A stretch of 31,605 bases of DNA from NAT127 sp041655035 (GCA_041655035.1 JBAZCN010000027.1:1-31605), one strand, 5' to 3'. Shown: positions 8,297 through 16,134, counted from the first letter of the stretch. Translations and numbers: made by a program. Notes: generated from the sequence alone by a model not told the origin.

Positions 8297-9265
8297 TTAC
8301 CTCCTGGAGGGGGTCAGAGCCGGTTCCACCGCCGGGATGCGGCCGAGCCAGACACTGGATATATAGGGGTGCAGAGCCACCAGTTGCGTCGCATCCACAC
8401 TGCTCCGCATCGACAGCGACAACCGGTCGGCGGCATTAACGAGGTAGGCCGGCTGGCCCGCGACTGCCGGCGGGTTGACTGCCCAGCGCCAGTGCAGCGC
8501 ACTCACGCAATGAGTGACCGGAGCGCAGTAGAGGCCGGCCGACAGCACCACGCGGTAGCTGGCCACGTCGCGGATCTCGACGCGCGCGGCGCGTCCCGCT
8601 TCGTCGAGAATCAGCGCCAGCGCCAGCGGATAATCTCCCGGGGTACGGCGTCGGCGACGAGCCAGCGGCGCCCAATCGAGGGCCCACTCCACGGCCAGCC
8701 CCCGCTCATCGAGTAGCGGCTCTCCCTGCAAATGGTCCGGCACGATATGCAGTCCGGGAAGGTCCAGCACCAGCCAGGGGGCGTCCAGCAGGGTGGTCGC
8801 CAGATCATGGGCCGGCAGCGTGATCAGGCAGCTCCCCTCCCCCAGACGTTCCCCCTCCGGCAGGGAAATGTCGGGCACCGGGCGCTCGCTACCGGGTGGA
8901 TTGGCGCCTTGCCAAAGGAACACCACGCCATCGCGCTCCGCGGCGGTAAAATTCTCCACACAGTAATTGCCGGGGATGGTCTCATTGCGCGCGAGGTTGG
9001 GAATCTGCATACAGTCGCCCGTGGCGCCGCTGTAGCGCCAGCCGTGGTAGGGGCATTCCAACCAGCCTTCCGGGGTGATCCGGCCCAGCGACAGGGGCGC
9101 CTTGCGATGGGCACAGCGGTCTTCGAGGATACGGGCCGAGCCGTCCGCATCGCGAAACAAGACATACTCGCGACCGCAGCAACGCCTTGCCAGGGGGGCC
9201 TGGGCGGTCACTTGCGAGGAAAGGGCGATGGGCAGCCAGCCTTGAGGATTTTCGTTTGACGACAT
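8297..9265 (-). CDS. Rieske oxygenase-like subunit with intact [2Fe-2S] site and degenerate catalytic site
   Basis: This 322-residue Rieske-family protein has an intact cluster motif C51-A-H53-x17-C71-P-Y-H74-G-W and the usual fold end GVVFLWQG. The C-terminal domain lacks the D-x2-H-x4-H mononuclear iron motif. The best ungapped alignment to the family pattern NLLDxxHLPFVHPG falls on TLLDAPWLVLDLPG, placing W164 and L169 where the two His should be. A separate H173-x4-H178 pair exists, but without the preceding Asn/Asp. The C-terminus also lacks the usual last helix. ATG at 9265 is preferred because AGGTGA precedes it; an in-frame GTG lies 12 bases upstream. It is the first gene of the two-gene operon with the cluster-less catalytic partner. 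It probably passes electrons to that partner's iron. Confidence 0.85.
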   Translation of the reverse strand: MSSNENPQGWLPIALSSQVTAQAPLARRCCGREYVLFRDADGSARILEDRCAHRKAPLSLGRITPEGWLECPYHGWRYSGATGDCMQIPNLARNETIPGNYCVENFTAAERDGVVFLWQGANPPGSERPVPDISLPEGERLGEGSCLITLPAHDLATTLLDAPWLVLDLPGLHIVPDHLQGEPLLDERGLAVEWALDWAPLARRRRRTPGDYPLALALILDEAGRAARVEIRDVASYRVVLSAGLYCAPVTHCVSALHWRWAVNPPAVAGQPAYLVNAADRLSLSMRSSVDATQLVALHPYISSVWLGRIPAVEPALTPSRR

Positions 9266-9352
9266 GGAGTAATTCACCTGAGTTGCAGTGTCAGCGACGG
9301 CGGAAATCCCCCTGACGCCAATCTACTTATCATTTTTTCAGCCAATTCAGCA

Positions 9353-9374
9353 TTACTTATCAACCAGTAAGTAA
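9353..9374. promoter_or_regulatory. perfect 7-bp-arm inverted repeat, candidate TetR-type operator
   Basis: TTACTTA (9353-9359) and TAAGTAA (9368-9374) flank an 8-bp spacer. The left half is repeated upstream at 9324-9332 as part of TACTTATCA. Length and symmetry are in the range of TetR-family operators. The site lies 88 bases upstream of the Rieske operon start. Confidence 0.55.
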
Positions 9375-9424
9375 AAGTCTAATCCCTGGCGCCCGATAAA
9401 ACAAGGCCGGCCCCAGGACCTGTC

Positions 9425-9439
9425 GATGTTTTGAACATC
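9425..9439. promoter_or_regulatory. perfect 15-bp inverted repeat
   Basis: GATGTT (9425-9430), TTG, and AACATC (9434-9439). The site is closer to the plus-strand barrel-protein gene and could be a second operator in the divergent region. Confidence 0.4.
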
Positions 9440-9577
9440 CTCATCACAAGCTGCCAAAAAATCGGCCTCGCCCGGTGCCCCGGCTGCACTTTATGGCTAG
9501 AATCAATCCCGGCGGCTTGCCCGAGGCAAATCCCACGATCCCAACCCTGACGATAATTCCTAATGAGGAGACCAACG

Positions 9578-9931
9578 ATGAATGAATATGTGCTGGTGGT
9601 TTACAGCAACCCCGCCCCGGGCCGTGAAGACGAATATAACGACTGGTACAACAATCAGCATCTGCGGGATGTACTGGCGCAACCGGGCTATGTGTCCGCC
9701 CGGCGCTTCAAGCTGACGGGGTTCAAGCTCGACGATGCCATGCCCGACCCATCGCACCAGTATGTGGCCTTCTACAACATGGTGACCGACGACCCCGAAC
9801 AAGCACTCAACGATATGAAGGCGCGGGTCGAAGCCGGTGTGATCGGACTCACCGACGCAATGGCTCCCGACTTTCTCGCCTTCTGCTACGGCGCCGCCAG
9901 CGCGTTGGTAGCCGAGCAGAACAACCCATGA
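9578..9931 (+). CDS. dimeric alpha/beta-barrel protein (EthD-like)
   Basis: This 117-residue single-domain protein begins YVLVVYSNPAPGREDEYNDWYNNQHLRDVLAQPGYVSARRFKL. That is the characteristic pattern of small ferredoxin-like (dimeric alpha-beta barrel) proteins related to EthD, which are frequent in oxygenase-containing catabolic clusters. The catalytic role is unproven; relatives include isomerases, small monooxygenases and accessory proteins. ATG at 9578 follows a GAGGAGA ribosome site that itself contains an earlier in-frame ATG at 9563, which is less likely to be used. The gene is followed after 36 bases by the Gal80-like oxidoreductase and is probably cotranscribed with it. Confidence 0.8.
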   Translation: MNEYVLVVYSNPAPGREDEYNDWYNNQHLRDVLAQPGYVSARRFKLTGFKLDDAMPDPSHQYVAFYNMVTDDPEQALNDMKARVEAGVIGLTDAMAPDFLAFCYGAASALVAEQNNP

Positions 9932-9967
9932 TCCGTCGCGCGGACATCACAGATCAAGGAACACACC

Positions 9968-11062
9968 ATGAGCGATAGAATCCGTGTCGGTATCATCGGC
10001 GCCAACCCAAATGGCAGCTGGGGCACCCGTGCGCACCTGCCCGCGCTCGCCGCCCTCGATGAATTTTCCATCGCCGCAGTGGCCACTTCCCACCAGGAAA
10101 CGGCGGAGGCCACCGCACGCCAGTTTGGCGCGACCCGCGCCTTCGGCGACCCGCGACGCCTGGTGGAAAGCGCCGACGTCGATGTGGTATCGGTGTGCGT
10201 CCGGGTACCGGCGCATTTCGAGTTGGTTCGCATGGCCCTCGATGCCGGCAAACACGTTTATTGCGAATGGCCGCTGGCCCGCAATGTCGATGAAGCCGCG
10301 GAACTGTGCCGGCTGGCCGACGGCAAACCGGTGATCACGATGATCGGCCTGCAGGCGCGCCACGCGCCGGTGTTGAACCATGTCCGCGACCTGCTGGCTG
10401 CTGGCGAGATCGGCAGGGTGCTGGCGTGCAGTCTCAACCACTCGGTCGACTGGATGCCGGTGCTGCCCTCCTCCCTCACCTATTTGCAGGATTTTGCCAG
10501 CGGCGCCCACATGCTGAGCATTCCCGGCGGCCATTCCATCGATGCGCTGCGCTGGCTGCTGGGCGACTTCCACGAGCTCTCCGCCCTTGTCGCCACCCAG
10601 GTCCCCGCTATCACCGTGGTGGACCGCGGCGACACGTTCCCCCGCACCTCCCCCGACCAGGTGCTGCTTTCGGCCGTCACCGCCAGCGGCGTGATGGCCT
10701 CGGCTCGCATCCAGGGCGGATCGCCCCACGGCACCGGCGTGTCACTGGAAATCAACGGTGATAAGGGCGACCTGCTGATTCGCGCCGAGGCCGGCGGCCG
10801 CGGTATCCAGATGAGCGACCTGCACCTCTACAAGACCACCGGTTCGGCACAGCTCGAGCCAGTGACTGTGCCCGAGCATTATTTCGCGGTGCCCGACAGC
10901 ATTCGCGCCAACCCGCCGCTCAACGTGGCAAAGAGCTACCAGGCCCTGGCCCGGGCCATCCGCGACGGGGAAAAGGTGCCGGATTTCCACGACGCCCTGG
11001 CACTGCACAAATTGCTGGATGACGTCGTACGCTCATCCCGGGAGCGCACTTTCATCGGCTAG
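9968..11062 (+). CDS. Gfo/Idh/MocA-family oxidoreductase, Gal80-like
   Basis: This 364-residue NAD(P)-binding protein has an N-terminal Rossmann motif (VGIIGANPNGSWGTRAHLPAL, residues 7-27). At the usual E-K-P position it has C-E-W-P-L (about 99), as in the Gal80/Gal80-like branch of the family. VDVVSVCVRVPAHFELV, QARHAPVLNHVRDLLAAGEIGRV, GGHSIDALRWLLGDF and RTSPDQVLL also follow the Gal80 pattern I recall. In bacteria such proteins are usually dehydrogenases. In yeast Gal80 is a non-catalytic regulator. The Lys of the EKP motif is replaced by Trp, so catalysis is not certain. The gene is convergent with the second MFS gene across a strongly structured spacer. Confidence 0.85.
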   Translation: MSDRIRVGIIGANPNGSWGTRAHLPALAALDEFSIAAVATSHQETAEATARQFGATRAFGDPRRLVESADVDVVSVCVRVPAHFELVRMALDAGKHVYCEWPLARNVDEAAELCRLADGKPVITMIGLQARHAPVLNHVRDLLAAGEIGRVLACSLNHSVDWMPVLPSSLTYLQDFASGAHMLSIPGGHSIDALRWLLGDFHELSALVATQVPAITVVDRGDTFPRTSPDQVLLSAVTASGVMASARIQGGSPHGTGVSLEINGDKGDLLIRAEAGGRGIQMSDLHLYKTTGSAQLEPVTVPEHYFAVPDSIRANPPLNVAKSYQALARAIRDGEKVPDFHDALALHKLLDDVVRSSRERTFIG

Positions 11063-11069
11063 AACCGCA

Positions 11070-11146
11070 GCCGACGAAGCCGAAGGAGCCGTGGCGCAGG
11101 CTCCGTCGGCGCGGGGAGACCATTCCGGGCGCGCTCCTCCCCGCGC
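11070..11146. terminator. paired hairpins between convergent genes
   Basis: Hairpin A has GGAGCC (11085-11090) pairing with GGCTCC (11099-11104), extended by outer GTCGGC-type pairing. Hairpin B has GCGCGGGGAG (11109-11118) pairing perfectly with CTCCCCGCGC (11137-11146). There are no clear U tracts. The position between two stop codons suggests bidirectional termination. Confidence 0.5.
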
Positions 11147-11167
11147 TCCGCGAGAATAACGCCGCGA

Positions 11168-12469
11168 CTAGGCTTCGCCGAGACGCTCCAGATCGCGCTC
11201 GCCGTGGCGCGACGCCAGCACAAAGTGAAGTGCGGCCCAGATATTGATCATCAGGGTGAGGATCAGCGCCCAGCGCAGGGAGTCCGGCAGGGTGATCAGG
11301 TCGCTCAGCAGCCCGACGATCAACGGACCCATCCCCCAGCTGATCAGGTTAGCGGACATCTGCACAGCGGAAATGGTGAACCCGCGCATATGGGGGCCGA
11401 CCAGCGACAGCAGCAAGGCGTTGGCGGGGCCGTTGTGGGCGGTATTGAGCATGGCGTAGGCGAAATAAATGCCCATCGCCACCCAGAACGAGTTGGCAAG
11501 CAGCGCCGCGACCCCGACCAGAATCGATAGCGAGGCGGTCGCGGCGCACAACAGCGCAATCCGCTTCGGCTGATAGCCCCGGCTGCCGCTGTTCAGGCGG
11601 TCGGCGACAAGACCGCAGGCGATGCCGCCGATGGCGCCGCAAATCCCCAGCGCCACCGCCGCCACTACACCCGCCTGGGAGAGATCGAGGCCGTGCTGGC
11701 GGGTGAAATACGACACGGTCCAGATCGAGAAGCCGGACACCGTGAGCCCCGCCAGGATGATGCCCATCATGCAGTGGACCACCGCCGGCCGGCGCAGCAG
11801 GTAGAGCGCGGCGCGACCGGGCGGCAGCGGTTTGAAATCGCTCCGTTGCAGCTCCATGGCGCCCCGCACCGGCTCCTTGAGCGTGGCGAGAATCAGTACG
11901 GCAACGAGCAGGCCCGGTATGCCGGCGAAAAAGAAGGCGTAGCGCCAGCCGTAGTGCTCAGCGATATAGCCGCCCACCAGGAAGGTCATCATCACACCGA
12001 AAGCGGCGCTGGCGTACCAGATGGCAATAGCGGAGGAACGCTCCCTGGGGCCGAAGTAGTCCGCCAGGATGGACATCCCCGTCGGCGAGCCGCCGGCTTC
12101 CGCGGCGCCTACGGCCATCCGGCTGAGCAGCAGGGTAAGGTAGTTCTGCGCCAGGCCGCAGACCATGGTAAGGCCACTCCACAGGGACAGGATGATCGCC
12201 AGCAGGTTGCGCCTGTTGCTGCGATCCACCAGCCAACCGAGCGGGATGGCGGCAAGGGCAAAGGCGATACCGTAGGCCAGTCCGGACAGCAGGCCGATCT
12301 GACCGTCGCTGAGACCGAACTCGCTGCGGACCGGTTCCACCACAAGCCCGATGATGGTCCGATCAAGGTAATGACATGCCTGGGCAGCCGTCAACACGAA
12401 GAGCACATACCAGCGGTAACGGCTCGCCGCTGGCTCGGCGGCGACTAGAGGGCTTTTGGACTGGCTCAT
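11168..12469 (-). CDS. MFS transporter, spinster-like (second copy)
   Basis: This 433-residue, 12-span carrier belongs to the same broad group as the transporter at 4933-6348, with ACHYLDRTIIGLVVEPVRSEFGLSDGQIGLLSGLAYGIAFALAAIPLG and GAAEAGGSPTGMSILADYFGPRERSSA. It lacks the long polar loop before the last helix and is clearly a divergent paralogue, not a recent duplicate. ATG at 12469 has CAGGA upstream. It is downstream of the receptor and CMD genes on the same strand, but 231 bases separate it from the CMD gene, so cotranscription is uncertain. Together with the TonB-dependent receptor it would complete transport across both membranes (inferred). Confidence 0.9.
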   Translation of the reverse strand: MSQSKSPLVAAEPAASRYRWYVLFVLTAAQACHYLDRTIIGLVVEPVRSEFGLSDGQIGLLSGLAYGIAFALAAIPLGWLVDRSNRRNLLAIILSLWSGLTMVCGLAQNYLTLLLSRMAVGAAEAGGSPTGMSILADYFGPRERSSAIAIWYASAAFGVMMTFLVGGYIAEHYGWRYAFFFAGIPGLLVAVLILATLKEPVRGAMELQRSDFKPLPPGRAALYLLRRPAVVHCMMGIILAGLTVSGFSIWTVSYFTRQHGLDLSQAGVVAAVALGICGAIGGIACGLVADRLNSGSRGYQPKRIALLCAATASLSILVGVAALLANSFWVAMGIYFAYAMLNTAHNGPANALLLSLVGPHMRGFTISAVQMSANLISWGMGPLIVGLLSDLITLPDSLRWALILTLMINIWAALHFVLASRHGERDLERLGEA

Positions 12470-12700
12470 GGTAATCCTGGCGGGCGGCTAACCCGTTGCG
12501 GGAACAGGGTGGGAAGACGGATATCGCGGTTGTTGCCGGGGCAGAAGCCAGCCGGGCAGCCGCGGCGTAAATGATCACCCCACCCGCAGCCCGCCTCACA
12601 GGCACCACTCACAAAAAACCATTGGCAAAAAGCTATCGATCGCGAGCCGGTCACCGGCAGCGGCGCCCGGCTCGTTCGAACATTGCTCGTCTGGACATCG

Positions 12701-13102
12701 CTACTTCGCGGTCTGCTCATCCGCAAAGAGCTTTTTGGCTGACTGGATGCCTCGCCACACCGCCGTGGTGTTGCCCCAGCCACTGTAGAACGCCAGGTGC
12801 AGGGCAATCTCTTCCAGCTCCGCGTCATTCAGTTCGCCATTGCGAAGCGCGCCGAGCACCTGGGTTTCGATCAGGTCGGTGCGGCCCAGCATGGCGCTGG
12901 CGCCGATCACCAGCAGGCGGCGATCGCGGATATTGAGATGGGGCCTGTTCCAGATTTCGCCAAACAGATGGCGGATGGTCTCGCCCGGGAAAGGCATATC
13001 GGCGACCGGTGCCGTCATCGCCGAGACACCGGGGCCATAGACCTCGTCCATCATCGCCAGGCCCTTGGCCAACAGCTCATCGCCCTTCTGGTTATCACTC
13101 AT
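12701..13102 (-). CDS. carboxymuconolactone decarboxylase-family protein (copy 1)
   Basis: This 133-residue all-helical CMD/AhpD-fold protein has RDRRLLVIGASAMLGRTDLIETQVLGALRNGEL followed by ELEEIALHLAFYSGWGNTTAVWRGI, the typical CMD helix pair. The AhpD C-x2-C redox motif is absent, so a peroxidase role is unlikely. Decarboxylase, hydrolase or isomerase roles are possible. ATG at 13102 has GGAGGAA at ideal spacing; an upstream in-frame GTG/ATG extension lacks support. It is about 70 percent identical by hand alignment to the gene at 15730-16134, and the two flank the TonB-dependent receptor. Confidence 0.88.
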   Translation of the reverse strand: MSDNQKGDELLAKGLAMMDEVYGPGVSAMTAPVADMPFPGETIRHLFGEIWNRPHLNIRDRRLLVIGASAMLGRTDLIETQVLGALRNGELNDAELEEIALHLAFYSGWGNTTAVWRGIQSAKKLFADEQTAK

Positions 13103-13152
13103 GGGGTTTCCTCCGTTTCTAGGGAGCGCTACCTTAGCATTTTCCACGCGCT

Positions 13153-13184
13153 CCCGGGACCCGGCGATGACGCCGGATCCCGGG
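13153..13184 (-). terminator. long hairpin after the TonB-dependent receptor
   Basis: CCCGGGACCCGGCG (13153-13166), loop ATGA, and CGCCGGATCCCGGG (13171-13184) form a 14-bp stem with one mismatch, 25 bases beyond the receptor stop. There is no U tract. It could attenuate read-through into CMD copy 1 or protect the receptor mRNA 3' end. Confidence 0.45.
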
Positions 13185-13209
13185 GCTGGCAGCTGATCAG
13201 TCCCTGTAT

Positions 13210-15513
13210 CTAAAACTCATAGCGCGCAGTGACGCCGAAGGTACGGGGATCACCGGTATAGCCGAGGGCGTAGCCAAAGGGCCCGGTATAGAGATCGGCG
13301 AAGGTGCGGGTGAAATACTTTTCTTCCGTCAGGTTGCGCGCCCACAGTTCGAAGCTCACACCGCTGTTGTGGAGTTCAAGCCCGATCTTGGCGTTGAGCA
13401 GGCCGTAGCTGTCCACATAACCCAGCTTGTTCATTTCCCTGACCCGGGCCTGTTCCGCTTCGCTGGCACCCGGCGACGCCGTATCCGAGATGTAGGAATG
13501 CTTGCCCATGTAGGAGTAATCCGCATGGAACAGCCAGGTGCCGTAGTTCGCGTTCACACGCTGAGTGGCGGCGATCGAGTAGGTCAGCTCCGGCGTCTGG
13601 CGCGGCTCCTCCCTGCTGCGGTCCACGGTCACGAATTCACCGTTGATCAGGCGCTCGTCCTGGAACTTGTCGTATTCCGCGTCCATCAGGCCGACGCTCG
13701 CCCGCAGCTCCATGCCCTCCCAGGGCAGGGCGCTGATTTCGAACTCGGCGCCCTGCACCGTGGATGAGCCGGCGTTGACGATGAACTGTGCCGGGGTGTT
13801 GTTGCTGACGGTGTTGATGGTACGCTGCAAGCCGTCCTGTTCGGCGCGAAACAGGGCGATGTTGGTGCGCAGGGTGCCATCCAGCCAGTCGACCTTGGCA
13901 CCTATCTCGAAGTCGCGAACCCGTTCGGGCTCGAAGGCGGGGATGGAGCCCTGGCGATTGTTCCAGCCGCCGGCCATGAAGGCGCGGCTGGTCTTGGCGT
14001 AGAGAAAGATATCGTCGCTGACCTGCCAGTCGGCGCCCAACATGTAGGACCAGTAGTCGAAATCGGTATCCCGGGACTGCTTGCAGGTCACGCCGTCGTC
14101 GCGGTCCTCTACCGCAACGGCACAGACCTGCGGTTCCACGGAATTGAGGTTCTTGATGACAACTTCCCGGCGATCCATGGTGTGGCGCAGGCCGGCAGTG
14201 AGGGTCACGGTGTCGGTGACATCATAGTACAGCTGGCCGAACATCCCCCGGGAGGTGTTGACCGCATCGGCATTGTTCTCGGTCATCCCGGGGCGCAGGA
14301 AATTGATGGAGTTGGCCAGGTCAGTGGCCTTCTCTTCAAACCACATGGCGCCGACGATCCAGCGCAACTCGGATTCGCCCCCGGAGAGCTGGAATTCCTG
14401 GGACACCTGGCGCTGTTCGTTGTCATATCGGGTGGACAACAGCCGGTATGGCGTGCCATCGCTGTCGTTGAGGCCGGCCAGTTCCATATCCCGCCAGGCG
14501 GTGATGGACTTGAACGCGGCCCAGCCGAGGTCGACATTGACAGTTGCCGACAGGCCGCGCGTCTCCACGCTGGACGGCTGCCTCTCGTTGGCGAAGCCGG
14601 TCCAGAAATCGTTGTTGCGGCTCAGGTAGTCACTGAGTGAATCGCCGTCCGGCGGCTGGGCATTGGCATAACCAATGGCCGCGGACGAAGGCGACAGGCC
14701 GGTCATCACCGTCAACTGGCCATCGCCGGTGCGGTCGGTGTAATCGCCCACCAGGGTCAGATCCCAATTGCCGCTCGGCGCGGTGTATTTGAGGGACACC
14801 CGGGCAAAATCATTGTCGAGGGAATCGAGCAGGTTTTTCTTGCCGAGAAAGTCGTTGTCGCCATAGCCCTCGTGCTCGGAATGCTGGTAGGCCACCCGCG
14901 CCGCCAGATTCTCGGTCAGAGGCACATTGATGATTCCGGTGACTTCGCGCTGCTCATAGTTGCCGAGCTGTACTTCCACCGAGCCTTCGAGTACATCGGT
15001 GGGCGCATTGCTGGTGATGTTGAGAGCGCCACCCGTAGTATTGCGCCCGAACAGGGTGCCCTGGGGGCCGCGCAGCACCTCCACCCGCTGCACGTCCACC
15101 AAGTCGGCGAGGGAGGCGCCGTGGCGCGCCACGTAGACACCGTCCATGTAGACACCGATCGCCGGATCGGCGGTGAGAGTGCCGGCCAGGCCGCTTTGGC
15201 CGCGAATGGCAATGAACGTCATTGCGCCGCTGGCGGGGCTCTTGGTGGATATCGACAGGTTGGGTACCGACCGCTGGACATCCTTGACGTCGCGGATCTG
15301 GGCGACGCGCATGCCCTCACCGGTCATGGCGGACACCGCCACCGGAGTACTCTGGATGGATTCCTCGACTTTCCGCGCGGTGACAACGATTTCTTCGAGC
15401 GTTCTGCGCGGAGCATCCTGGGCCTGGGCGGCACCGGCAAGCGCCGCGGTGGCCACCGCGCTCACCAGGAGCGACCGGGAAAACGCCCTGACGGCGCTGT
15501 GATTGGTGGTCAT
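13210..15513 (-). CDS. TonB-dependent outer-membrane receptor
   Basis: This 767-residue receptor imports a ligand across the outer membrane using TonB-ExbBD energy. It has a signal peptide with cleavage after AQA (about residue 31), a TonB-box-like LEEIVVTARK (about 39-48), a plug domain with RVEVLRGPQGTLFGRNTTGGALNI, and a beta-barrel ending in the aromatic terminus GVTARYEF. The pattern belongs to the large group found in sphingomonad and marine gammaproteobacterial clusters for hydrophobic or aromatic compounds, not to classical siderophore receptors. ATG at 15513 is preceded by GGAGGAGAG. It sits between two paralogous CMD genes on the same strand. The ligand is unknown; the genomic context suggests the catabolic substrate. 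Confidence 0.95.
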   Translation of the reverse strand: MTTNHSAVRAFSRSLLVSAVATAALAGAAQAQDAPRRTLEEIVVTARKVEESIQSTPVAVSAMTGEGMRVAQIRDVKDVQRSVPNLSISTKSPASGAMTFIAIRGQSGLAGTLTADPAIGVYMDGVYVARHGASLADLVDVQRVEVLRGPQGTLFGRNTTGGALNITSNAPTDVLEGSVEVQLGNYEQREVTGIINVPLTENLAARVAYQHSEHEGYGDNDFLGKKNLLDSLDNDFARVSLKYTAPSGNWDLTLVGDYTDRTGDGQLTVMTGLSPSSAAIGYANAQPPDGDSLSDYLSRNNDFWTGFANERQPSSVETRGLSATVNVDLGWAAFKSITAWRDMELAGLNDSDGTPYRLLSTRYDNEQRQVSQEFQLSGGESELRWIVGAMWFEEKATDLANSINFLRPGMTENNADAVNTSRGMFGQLYYDVTDTVTLTAGLRHTMDRREVVIKNLNSVEPQVCAVAVEDRDDGVTCKQSRDTDFDYWSYMLGADWQVSDDIFLYAKTSRAFMAGGWNNRQGSIPAFEPERVRDFEIGAKVDWLDGTLRTNIALFRAEQDGLQRTINTVSNNTPAQFIVNAGSSTVQGAEFEISALPWEGMELRASVGLMDAEYDKFQDERLINGEFVTVDRSREEPRQTPELTYSIAATQRVNANYGTWLFHADYSYMGKHSYISDTASPGASEAEQARVREMNKLGYVDSYGLLNAKIGLELHNSGVSFELWARNLTEEKYFTRTFADLYTGPFGYALGYTGDPRTFGVTARYEF

Positions 15514-15589
15514 GTCTCTCTCCTCCCCCTGTTTTATCTGCCAGGGATGTTCGTTAATGTTATGAGCGTCATTTCAGACGAGCATTACA

Positions 15590-15605
15590 TTACCCCAGCA
15601 GGTAA
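15590..15605. promoter_or_regulatory. short inverted repeat upstream of the TonB-dependent receptor
   Basis: TTACC (15590-15594) and GGTAA (15601-15605) flank CCAGCA. It shares TTAC...GTAA outer bases with the longer palindrome at 9353-9374, 77 bases upstream of the receptor start. The arms are short, so this may be chance. Confidence 0.25.
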
Positions 15606-15729
15606 GGGGATTACGTGGAACCTGTTGCTGGAGAGAGACCTCAGTATTTGCGACAAGACAAGGCCTGTTTTTACCGAGACAGAGGAAACCTGGCAAGCCA
15701 GGCCCTGTGGACGGAGGCACATCCCTGGT

Positions 15730-16134
15730 TCATGATTTCTTTGCCTGCTCCTCGGCAAAGCGTTTCTTGGCGGCCTGGATACCCCGCCACACCGCGGTGG
15801 CGTTGCCCCAGCCGGCGTAATAAGCGAGATGCAGCGCCACCTCCTCGAGCTGCTCGTCATCGAGTTCGCCATTGCGCAGCGCACCCAGCACCTGAATCTC
15901 GATCAGATCGGAACGACCGAGCATGGCAGTGGCGCCGAACACCAATAGGCGGCGATCGCGAATCGACAGGCCCGGGCGGCTCCAGATCTCGGCGAACTGG
16001 TGACGGACCGTCTCGCCCGGGAACGGCAGGTGGGCCGTCTCGGTAACCATTTCAGCGACGCCGGGACCATAGACCTTATCCATCATTTCCAGACCTTTTG
16101 CCAGCAGCGCATCCGTTTCCTGATTGTCACTCAT
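15730..16134 (-). CDS. carboxymuconolactone decarboxylase-family protein (copy 2)
   Basis: This 134-residue CMD-fold protein has the same layout as copy 1: MSDNQ start, LLAKGLEMMDKVYGPGV, RDRRLLVFGATAMLGRSDLIEIQVLGALRNGEL, and LEEVALHLAYYAGWGNATAVWRGI. It lacks a C-x2-C motif. ATG at 16134 is chosen over the adjacent upstream GTG because GGAGAA lies at good spacing. It is first in the minus-strand series CMD2 - receptor - CMD1 - MFS. The two CMD copies could be subunits of a hetero-oligomer or enzymes for successive intermediates. Neither is proven. Confidence 0.88.
   Translation of the reverse strand: MSDNQETDALLAKGLEMMDKVYGPGVAEMVTETAHLPFPGETVRHQFAEIWSRPGLSIRDRRLLVFGATAMLGRSDLIEIQVLGALRNGELDDEQLEEVALHLAYYAGWGNATAVWRGIQAAKKRFAEEQAKKS

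Larger units (their letters stand above)
9266..9577. other. divergent control region between the Rieske operon and the barrel/Gal80-like genes
   Basis: This 312-bp gene-free spacer is more AT-rich than its flanks around 9320-9380. It holds two separate inverted repeats (9353-9374 and 9425-9439). It also holds a 9-bp direct repeat TACTTATCA at 9324-9332 and 9354-9362, exactly 30 bp (about three helical turns) apart. It must contain promoters for both directions, but I could not assign convincing -35/-10 pairs. Confidence 0.6.
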
